Positions 55,801 to 64,000 of a stretch of DNA of 64,000 nucleotides are shown one piece after another. Under the pieces are notes generated by a model. The model did not search any database and was not told the origin of the DNA. It was given only the letters and a program-made list of their open reading frames with translations. Origin of the DNA: Coniosporium tulheliwenetii (Eukaryota; Ascomycota; Dothideomycetes). Each line of letters begins with the position of its first letter. The stretch's first letter is position 1. The stretch lies in NCBI GenBank assembly GCA_030247845.1, contig JAPDRP010000004.1, positions 1,054,001-1,118,000 of the forward strand. The letters run 5' to 3'. Position numbers and translations under genes: made by a program.

Positions 55801-58800
55801 CTACCAGTATCTCGGATGCTACCAGGACCAGCCGCGTCTTTTGCCGAAAGCAATCTATCCCGCGGGCCAACAAGAAAATGGCCGCTGCCAGAACGCATGT
55901 ATGGCCGCTGGATACGTCTTCGCGGGAACGGAGTACCACACGGAATGTTGGTGCGGCAACACACCTCCGCCAGGGAGCAGGTTTTACCCCGAGAGCGAAA
56001 AGCGTTGCACCTTCTCTTGTTCAAGCGATTCATCGCAGGCGTGTGGTGGTGATGGTGGTTTCATCAGCGTCTACTACGATACCACCAAGTATACTATCAC
56101 CAACGAGACCTACACAGACAAGCCTGGAGAGGTTAGCGGCGGACCCTACACTCGTCAGTCTATCGGCAACTACAACCACATTGGTTGTTACACTGAAGCT
56201 TCCCAAGGCAGAGCGCTCTCAGGCAAAGCCGTTGGTGCTCCGGCTACTGGTGGCTCTGTTGCATTCTGTGAATCCAGCTGCAAGGGATACAACTACTTTG
56301 GCGTAGAGTACAGCAACGAGTGCTTCTGCGGCAATACCATCAACGGCGGATCTGTCCTTTCCCCAGGAGCCACGCCAGCCATCACTGGATGCGACAACAT
56401 CTGCGGCGGGAACTCAAGCGAATATTGTGGAGGAGGCGGTCGCCTGAACATGTATCAGCTGAACACAGTCTCAGTGTCCAATTCAGCAGTTGCTTCATCC
56501 TCTGCTCCAGTCTCACCTACGGACTCCGTTATCGCCTCGCCTACCGCCTCGCCTACAGCTTCAGCTACACCTACCGGGCCAGCTGTCGTTGAGTCCGTCG
56601 GAGCTTTCTCGCACATTGGCTGCTACAACGAGATAGGCGGTCGAGCCTTGACCGCAAAGTCCTTCGCAACCGACTTGATGACTGTCGAATCATGCGCCAC
56701 TTTCTGTGAGACGTATACCTACTTCGGTGTCGAATACGGCCGTGAGTGCTACTGCGGAAACACGATTCCAGCAACCTCGACTGCGCAGGATCCCACCACT
56801 TGCAAAATGTTGTGCAAGGGCAACAGCCTCCAGTACTGTGGTGGGTCAAGCAGGCTTAATATGTATGAGAAGAAGGCTGCCGCGGCTTCGAGCTCGGTGG
56901 TTGCGAGCTCGTCGGCCGTTGTGGAATCCAGCTCATCTGCCGTTGTCGGTCCAAGCTCCTCAGCGGTGATGGCTTCTAGTTCGTCGGCAGTGGTTGAGTC
57001 TAGTTCGTCAGCTGTTGTCGCTTCCAGTTCATCTGCGGTAGAGGTCCCAAGCTCTTCTGCGGTCGTTGTGCCAAGTTCCTCTGCAGTAGTGGCCCCAAGC
57101 TCATCCGCAGTGGTGGCCTCCAGCTCCTCTGCAGCACCTCCTGCAGCTACGACACCCGCCGTTGTACAATCTGTGGGCGAATACACTCACATCGGCTGCT
57201 ACAACGAGGTCTCCGGCCGGACACTCAACGCAAAGAGGAGCGCCAACGATCTTATGACAGTCGAGAACTGCGCCACCTTCTGCTCTGCTTACACTTACTT
57301 CGGCGTCGAGTATGGCCGAGAATGCTACTGTGGCAACTCGATACCCGTCACCTCCACAGTGCAGCTGAGCGGATGCACCAAGCTGTGCGCGGGCAATGCT
57401 CTGCAGTACTGCGGTGGCTCATCCAAGCTCAACGTATACCAGAAGGGTGGCGCATCCAGCGCCTCTTCCAGCGCCGCTGCATCGGTCGCTCCTTCGTCGT
57501 CGGCAGCTCCAGTATCATCGGCTGCTGCCTCGTCGGTAGCCCCACCGGCAGGCACATCTTCCACCACCGTAGCTTCCCCGGCCGCCAAGCCCATGGTTTC
57601 GGGATACACATACCAAGGCTGCTACACCGACAACGTCCCTGTTACTGGACGCGTGCTCACCGGCGCTCGGCTCAATGGCAACACGGCCAATCCCATGACA
57701 CTGGAGAAGTGCGCCGCCTTCTGCTCGAAATTCGTCTACTGGGGTACTCAGTACGGCCAGGAATGTTTCTGTGGTGATGTCCTCGGGAGCGGAAGCGAGA
57801 AGGTGGCAGAGACCCAGTGCAAGACCAAGTGCCCTGGTGATCCGACCGAATTGTGCGGTGCGGGCAGCAGGCTGACACTGTACAAGCTCGTAACCATGAG
57901 CTCGTCAAGCGTCGCGGTTGCGTCGGAGCCGGCTCCTGCTGCTCAACGCGTGGAATCTGCCTCTGCCAGTGCTGCTTCAGAATCGACTGTTCCTTCATCG
58001 GCGGCTGCGGTCAGCAGTAGTGCCGCTGCTGAATCAAATGTTGCATCGTCGGCAGCTGCGGCAAGTAGCACTGTGGCTGCGGAAACGGCAGCGCCGGCGT
58101 CCTCTTCGTCTACTGCGGCTGCATCGTCTGCCTCACCTACGGAAGCCCCATCATCCCCCTCACAAGCTCCGTCTAGCCCCATCGCTGGTCAAAAGTTGAG
58201 CGACTGGGCGTATCTGGGCTGCGCGAATTCTACAAATAAGCCTTTCCCACTGGTCGGCGCCTCCTTCATCAGCAACAACATGACCAACCAAGAGTGCCAG
58301 TCCTTCTGCTCCGGCAGCAAATACAACTACGGACTCGCAGGCACTTCGGGTAGCACCTGCTACTGCGGCAACGCTCTCCAGTCATACTCCATTGTCGGAT
58401 TCAGCGGCTGCGAAGAGCAGTGCGCCGGAGACAAATCTACCTTCTGCGGTGGCCAAGCCCGTCTCAGCGTCTGGAACGCGACCTTCGACATCCCGCCGAC
58501 AACCGTCAAGGCGGTCGGCGCCTACGCATTTGAGGGCTGCTACGGAGGGGACAGCGGCGTGGAGTTGGTATCGGAGCACAGCTTCTCGAACACGACTGAT
58601 ATGACCGTCGAGATGTGCGTCACGCGCTGTCAGGAGCAGGATCTGCAATATGCTGCTCACAAGGGCTCGACCGAGTGCTTCTGTGCCTCGAACATGGCTT
58701 TGAATGCGACCCCTGGTGAGACATCGAGCTGCAACAACGTCATGGTCGGCAACAGGAGGGAGTTTGGTGGCGGAGCGAGCTTTTATGGTATTTACAAGAG

Positions 58801-58915
58801 CGATTCGACAAAGGTCGACAGCGATGGGTTCCCCAAGTCGCACAACGAGGAGAACCGGGCTACTACCAGGCCGGAGACAACGTCTAGGAGGCGTGGCAGG
58901 GCGTTTGTGGGTTGA
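52829..58915 (+). CDS. Giant secreted protein: beta-propeller-like N-terminus plus seven WSC domains (one frameshift)
   Basis: About 1970 residues after joining four exons (introns 53214-53266, 53345-53395 and 53811-53866). The signal peptide is FFSPLARIAALAAFVNYAFA. Residues about 40-600 show repeated blade-like motifs (FTASSQNWIRTFNAKTGEQL, VVYTGFGGHCDKYNYTG, GKIYIVNLDKLGGYR, LYVTDSNGNLYC), like quinoprotein-type propellers of surface enzymes. Two or three Ig-like/ASH-type repeats follow (VDFGGVVVG, LDFGPVAPGG). From about 55800, seven WSC modules begin with the YxxxGCY signature and carry the CFCG/CYCGN and CGG motifs; the last is degenerate. Linkers are rich in Ser, Ala and Val. No transmembrane span or GPI signal is seen at the end (RRRGRAFVG), so it should be released or wall-bound through WSC carbohydrate contacts. 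The frame is lost in exon 1 at the G5 run 52951-52955. Confidence 0.9.
56885..57140 (+). repeat. Serine/alanine/valine-rich coding repeat in the WSC protein
   Basis: About ten imperfect copies of a unit coding for xSSSSAVVx form the linker between WSC modules 3 and 4. Codon differences between copies show it is not a recent perfect expansion. The Ser density suggests heavy O-glycosylation. Confidence 0.85.
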
Positions 58916-59289
58916 GCATGCACTGCTTTGCGACTGTCTTCACCTTCGGGCGCGATGGTAGAATGGCTTGATTGACTTCGAATGATATCCTTCGTGTTTA
59001 TAATGTGTATTGGCGTACTATCTAGTAATTGATTACTTGATTCGGCATTTCCGTCTTTGTCCGGTGCACTCGCTGCACCACCTTGTGCCTTGTCTCATTA
59101 CAGAAGCGATGGGAGTTCGTATGTGGTGAATATAGGCTTTGAGGCTCCCACATATGGCGTTCCTCCTTGGCGCGTGTTCCTCAGAATCACGTGAAGCGCG
59201 AAACCGTGCCTTCGCGTCGCTGGAGTTGAACCGCACGAAACGCCTTGCGGCCTTAGAGCACGGATTGATCGGCTCACCGAGCCTAGAAC
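58916..59289. other. Intergenic, no gene seen
   Basis: 3' flank of the WSC gene and promoter of the UBA gene, both on the plus strand. Nothing distinctive. Confidence 0.45.
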
Positions 59290-61880
59290 ATGCCTCGAAA
59301 CGTTATTCAGGACAGCGATGACGACGATGACTTTCTCAGCCCAGGCAAATCGACTGCTCACGAAGCTACTTTGCCGCAGCCAGGCAACACGCGTCACGGG
59401 GATGGATCGTCTAATGAGCAGCGCGGCACAGGCTCCACAGGTACCGACAACATCGTCGTTCTTTGCCTGCTTCCACATAGCTGACTCGGGTAGATGCCAT
59501 AAGGCGGGAGATACAGGACGCGCATCGTGCATTGGTAGCTTCGAACTCGCCCTCAAAAACGACCTCGACCGAACACGGCGACTCTTTACGCGACGCGACT
59601 TCTTACTCATCGCAACGTATGAAGCGAAGCGCGTCCACCGCCGGCTTTGATCTTAGCAGTTCCTCGTCAAACAAGCAGCCGCGTACTAAGACCGTCAAGA
59701 CGTACGGCCAATCAAGGCAGTGGAGGCTTGATGCATTGGAGGACGCGAATGGGGCTTTCGATGCTTTAAGAGAAGGCAAGCAAGGTCACAACACCAGCAG
59801 TGGGGAAACAGCAAACGCCAGAAAGTCACAAGAGACGCTCCCAAGCACAGATGCGCCTGTTGTAGAGGATCCTTCTGGACCAATACCTTCGTGGGAGCTG
59901 CCCGGCTCTATACAGGATGACTTCGCTCACCACGATCCGGTCGCCATGTTTCCTGACCCGTCGAGCACCATTCCGGATAACACTATGACGCAACAGAGGC
60001 TGATCGACGAAGCTTTATCAATGCATGCGTCTGTGCCCTTTTCTGAATTTCATATCCCGGAAGCACCAGCTGGTAGCAATTCCTCCATCCCGTGGTCAGC
60101 GTATATTGCGAGTCAACCTGGAAACGGCGAAACAGGATCGAAATCTTCGCACCCAAGCAATCCTTCTCCGCAACGATCCATTGACGACATTTCGGCTCTG
60201 ACACCAAGTGTTAAGAGCAAAACACCGAAGAGCTCGAAATCCACAATGCCTTCTCCGCTGAAATATTCTGAGCGTATAAAAAGAACGAAGACTACTGCTG
60301 ACGTGCAGGCTACTGGCATCAGCCAGGATTCCCTGTGTGACGAATTATCTTTGTCTACCGGATTGCTCTCCAAGAAGCGGAAGAACACAGCTACACCTTC
60401 CGAAACCGAGACTGGGGCGGACGGTAGAGCAGACGAACCAAAGTCAGATACGAAATCAAGCAGTGAACTCAAAAACGCTGCAGTCAGTAAACTACAATCC
60501 GATGACTTGATCAGCAATTCGCCAAAAGAGCAGTTCCAGCCTCGATCCGGTCGCACAAGGTCCCTCCGTATCCTAGAGACTTCGAACACGAACAGACCAT
60601 CCGATCCGCTCAACTCGGATGACATAGCCGTAGGCCTCCCCAAAGAACGCTACCAACCACGTCCAAGCCGTTCGCGGTCCAACCCCGTTCTACAGGAAGC
60701 ACAGATAGATTACTCAGTCCCACCCGAGAAGGCGGCAAAAGCAAACGGGCGAGCAAAACGCCGCAAGACTACGGACACTTCCTTGGTTGGAGAGCTTGTA
60801 CTCTCGGAAGCAGAAAAGCTTGAGCGTATCACTGCTATGGGGTTCAGTAGCAGCGAGGGGAAAAAGGCGCTGAGGGATCATGTAGGGGATCTGAATGCCG
60901 CGGTTGAGTGGCTGGCCAATCGTTCGGCGACGGCGACGGCGACCGGGACGCAGGACTCGCTTGCTGATGGGATTGCTGTCAAGTCGAGCCGAACTTCGAG
61001 AGTAAAAGAACCGGCGGTCACGAAGAAGACACAGGCATCGGTGAACGTAACAGAAACAGCATCCACAACCATCACACAAGAGTCAGGCAACGGCCAGGAT
61101 CCAGCAAAGGAAAGGACGCCTACGAAGCGGCCCGGCTTTGTTCACATTGAAATACCATCTGCGAAGGCCGTGAAGCAGTTCACCATATCTGCCAGTGGCT
61201 CAACTGATGTTAACAGTGAAGCCGGCCTTCCAGGGAACTTGGAAGCCGATACCGCCACCTCGGTCTCCGCAGTTCCAGAGCCGGAAGCCCCCATCGCTAC
61301 AGGAAAACCACCAAAGGGCAAACGAAGGAAATCCACCCGAGCAGACGAAGCGCCGGACGAAGCGGATGAACTGGATGCAACCGCGCCAAAACCCAAACGC
61401 AGTAAGTCCACACAAGTCGAATCCGCCGAGAGCGAGATCCCTCCTGACCCTGCCCCTGCCCCTGCCCCTGCCCCTGCCCCCGCTATGCCAGACGAGCCGC
61501 CCAAGAAACGAGGACGCGGCCGTCCACCAAAGGCGAAAGCTCAGGAGCCTGCTGCAGAACTTCACAACGCTGGCCCTGACGCTGAGCACGCGGTTCCTGA
61601 TCAAGCACCGAAGCCCGCGGAGCCAGCACTGCAAGATCGAAATCTCAACACCGTGCCTGCCCAGCAACCCGGCTCCATGCCTACGCCTCAGAGCACGCCT
61701 CCACAGGCCCCTCAGATGGTGCCCGCTGCAAGTACGGCACAGACGCCGCAGAAGAAGGGAAAGGCGACGGCAGAGAGTCCGACGCACCACTCGCCGTTGA
61801 GTAAGGGGAAGAAGCCGTATAGGGTCGGCCTGAGCAGGCGGGCGCGAATCCCGTCGTTGTTGAGGGTGGTGAAGAAGTAG
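59290..61880 (+). CDS. UBA-domain and AT-hook nuclear protein, function unknown
   Basis: Two exons: MPRNVIQDSDDDDDFLSPGK onward, joined across intron 59441-59493 (phase 1) at GTGSTD/AIRREIQDAHRALV. About 845 residues, mostly disordered and rich in Ser, Thr, Lys and Pro. Conserved elements are an RQWRLDALEDANGAFDALRE-like segment (KTYGQSRQWRL), a ubiquitin-associated domain (LSEAEKLERITAMGFSSSEG... LNAAVEWLANR) near residue 430, a Pro-Ala repeat, a GRP-type AT-hook (KKRGRGRPPKAK) and a basic C-terminal motif, PYRVGLSRRARIPSLLRVVK. The UBA fold suggests ubiquitin binding and the AT-hook suggests minor-groove DNA contact. The combination points to a chromatin-linked ubiquitin reader, which is inference. 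The frame is intact. I do not recognise a named orthologue. Confidence 0.8.
61446..61483 (+). repeat. 6-bp tandem repeat coding for Pro-Ala
   Basis: About six units of ccctgc in the UBA/AT-hook gene give an alternating Pro-Ala run just before the AT-hook. Length changes here stay in frame. Confidence 0.85.
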
Positions 61881-63573
61881 GGAGGATTGGTATGCTTTGC
61901 TCCAACGATATTGTTTGAGCAATTTGTTTTCCGACGACATGTGCGTAATGATGAGTGGCTACATCAGCGGCGTTGATAGGATAGCTTGGGGCGCTGTATA
62001 CCCTTTTTGTGCTTCATAGCTCGTGCAGATCAATCTTTCAGAATCAGTTGAACCTGCGAGAACTCCTGCTTGCTCCGCTTTGTTGGCGTTTTGAGTTTGT
62101 GTTGTGCTGCTTGATAGTGATGGAATCGTATTGGTGGAATTTGTTGTTTGGGTGGTCGAAACGAAGTTGAAGTCTAATATGAGCATTACATGCATCTTAT
62201 GTTACCTCTCTATCCCTGTTGTCTGGCGGTGAATTGTTATCATGATTCATGATAACCTACGTCAGAGCCGTCTCGCTTTAATAAGGCGCTGGTGAAAGAC
62301 AGTTGAACTCTATACGACTCCTTAGCTGTTCCGTCGAGTCTCGTAGAGCCAGTTGATGAGTATTAACTTTTGAGGATAGTGCAAGCTCTCCGCCGGGGCT
62401 ATGTCCCCGATACGACCCACCTGCTGTCCATCCGCGCCGCCTAAACATAGAGCTCATTGCTATCGCTGAATATAACCGGTCCTTGGTTGACCGTCCTCTC
62501 CCTGTTCAGACGTCTTTTGATCCGACGGCGTGATCGCTTGTCCGCCGCGGGAGACAAGGGTCACTCCGCAGCGGGCCAAAAGTGCACGAGATACCCGCAA
62601 GGCTGACACATTTTGCTCCACCTCGTGGCTCACCACTGGCTTCTCTTTAAAATGCCTCGATTGCAGAAGAGCCGCCGTAGCCACGCTTCTATGCACCCTA
62701 TATGCACCCGTACCGTCAGGGCCGTTTACTGCGTCACACCTACTGTCTTCTTGCGGGGTCAGGCCAACCTGGAAGCTGCCAGAGATGGGACTGATAATGT
62801 CCGCAAGTCTCATTCGTTCTCTGATACCTCTACTCTGCACGAGCAGAAACAATCTTCGCGCTAACGCTTAAACAAAGCGCTAGGCTTGAAACTCCACGTG
62901 GTGCTTCTCCGCTACACGTCTGTTTGAGCCGGTAAAGAACCTCGTTCTCAGACGCCAAGGCTTCTCCGTTTAAGCTCGAGATACCTCAAGGCTTTAGGAC
63001 GAAACCGTTGTTAGTCCTGATGATGGCGCAGCCACAAAGAACTGTGGACTAACAACCGCTCGCAGTAGGTAGCCGTAAGGGACCCACAGCCGCTGCCAGA
63101 TCTTCGTCCGCAAAAGCCTGGTGGCTCTTTGTGTTACCCCAGATGCCCTGCATACAGCCAGGTTTGGCTCACGCAGGTCGATTCTGTCGGCAGGGCTCAA
63201 CACTTCGCCTCCTTCACCCCCTTCGACCCTTGTTTCACTGCTTGGAAGCCTGAGGTGTGCTCGACCCAAGCGCAGGGATTGGCTGCCGATCACTCCGACG
63301 TTCCGATCTATGCGTCTCAGACCTTCCATTCACACTCGACGTCACTTAAAACCCCCGACGAGCTCTACCTTCTGGATCAGTGAAGTCCAATCTGCACGGA
63401 CGAATGGCCCCGTCCCGAGGCCATTAGCTTCAAACACAGTCTACAGCATCTTTCTTTGCTTCCCGAGGTCCTCGTTGCGGGTGCGCTTGCGGCCCTTCTT
63501 TGACCCCTACTCTATCGAAAGCTAGGGGAACTTCAAGATCGCATATCATCCGCCCGTTACAAGACTAGACAAG
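61881..63573. other. Intergenic 1.7 kb; probable promoter and long leader of the SPX gene
   Basis: No supported gene. From about 63180 to 63570 the plus strand is pyrimidine-rich with several short open frames, as in a long fungal 5' leader. The plus frame 63121-63525 has no conserved content. Confidence 0.45.
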
Positions 63574-64000
63574 ATGAAGTTCGGCCAGAACCTCCCGCGT
63601 AACCAGGTGCCGGAGTGGGCGTCTTCTTACATCAACTACAAAGGCCTGAAGAAGCTGATCAAATCGGCCGCTGAAGCTGTCAAGCAGGGCGGAGATGCAG
63701 ATCTTGCAGGTACGTTACACCGATTGCGCTCAGATTGCCGAGTAGATCACTGATCACTCACAACCATCTAGAGTTCTTCTTCTCGCTCGATCGAAACCTC
63801 GAGGACGTCGACGGGTTCTACAACAAGAAGTACGCCGAGTCAGCTCGAAGGCTCAAACTTCTACGCGACAGATATGGCGCCGTTGGTGAGACACCTGAAG
63901 GGATGGATAAAGACGAGGTTGAAGATCTCATGGGGGCTCTGCTTGAACTACGGGGGCAGCTGAGGAAGCTACAATGGTACGGCGAGGTGAATCGACGAGG
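63574..64000 (+). CDS. SPX-domain protein, probably glycerophosphodiesterase Gde1 (5' part)
   Basis: The gene runs off the right edge. Exon 1 is MKFGQNLPRNQVPEWASSYI, then NYKGLKKLIKSAAEAVKQGG. A 62-base intron (63710-63771) joins LA/EFFFSLDRNLEDVDGFYNKK, then RLKLLRDRYG and LELRGQLRKLQWYGEVNRRG. This is an SPX domain, a sensor of inositol pyrophosphates and phosphate status. The VPEWA and NYKGLKK opening fits Gde1-type proteins (SPX, ankyrin repeats, GDPD domain) better than Pho81 as I remember them, but the catalytic part lies outside the window, so Pho81 or another SPX protein remains possible. Confidence 0.8.

Noticed and set aside
56749..57186. Long minus-strand frame antisense to the WSC protein, rich in Glu/Leu/Thr
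   Set aside because: It is the mirror of the Ser/Ala/Val coding repeat; the repetitive codons keep the opposite strand open. No start context or conservation.
61200..61940. 246-residue minus-strand frame, Arg/Leu-rich
   Set aside because: Antisense to the Pro/Ala/Lys-rich end of the UBA protein; composition follows from the sense codons.
63121..63525. 134-residue plus-strand frame before the SPX gene
   Set aside because: Its Arg/Ser/Pro-rich content looks like translated leader sequence; no motif, and it lies directly upstream of a strong gene start.

Overview
The window is nuclear DNA of a filamentous ascomycete (Pezizomycotina; a dothideomycete is my best guess from the protein flavours, not shown). 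The grounds are short 45-60 base GT-AG introns in most genes, dense genes on both strands with no operons, and typical fungal families: Zn2Cys6 factor, WSC-domain wall protein, fungal P450, fungal Tim54, sugar/H+ transporters and an SPX protein. I count 24 protein genes or clear gene remnants, plus one partial gene at each edge. I see no rRNA, CRISPR array or intact transposon, and recognised no tRNA.

Layout. 0-9 kb: a four-helix membrane protein (-), a mitochondrial stomatin-like SPFH protein (+), a kynurenine-formamidase-type hydrolase (-), then Tim54 (-) and mitochondrial ribosomal protein uL23m (+) sharing a 167 bp divergent promoter. 11-15 kb: a phenol-hydroxylase-like flavoprotein (-) head to head with a P450 (+), an accessory-metabolism pair. 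15-19 kb: RNase P/MRP subunit Rpp40 and a Sir2 deacetylase (both -). 19.7-22.9 kb: two divergent, paralogous cell-surface proteins. 23-26.6 kb: an acyl-CoA synthetase relic, an aldo-keto reductase and a short-chain dehydrogenase. 27-33 kb: a very large AT-hook/C2H2 nuclear protein (-), divergent from ribosomal protein uL24 (L26), with a perfect 26 bp inverted repeat between them. 33.8-45.6 kb, all minus: phosphoketolase, two MFS transporters and a Zn2Cys6 factor. 46-50.5 kb: TFIIH subunit Tfb4, Hsp90 co-chaperone p23/Sba1 and ESCRT-III Vps24. 52.8-58.9 kb: a giant secreted beta-propeller/WSC protein. 59-64 kb: a UBA/AT-hook nuclear protein and the start of a Gde1-like SPX protein.

Two features of the sequence dominate its reading. 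First, many otherwise well conserved genes, including single-copy essential ones (Tim54, uL23m, Tfb4), break frame by one base inside or beside G/C runs. This is most simply homopolymer-length error in the assembly, mostly lost bases, so gene models here must be bridged by hand. Second, separately from these indels, in-frame stop codons sit in accessory genes only (P450, sugar transporter, Zn2Cys6 factor, synthetase relic), which fits real decay better than read error.

I did not find a convincing wholly new biological system. The best leads are the 77 bp perfect palindrome in the uL24 promoter region, the head-to-head surface-protein paralogues that kept an intron position but use different membrane anchors, the propeller-plus-seven-WSC protein, and a G-quadruplex-prone 3' UTR.
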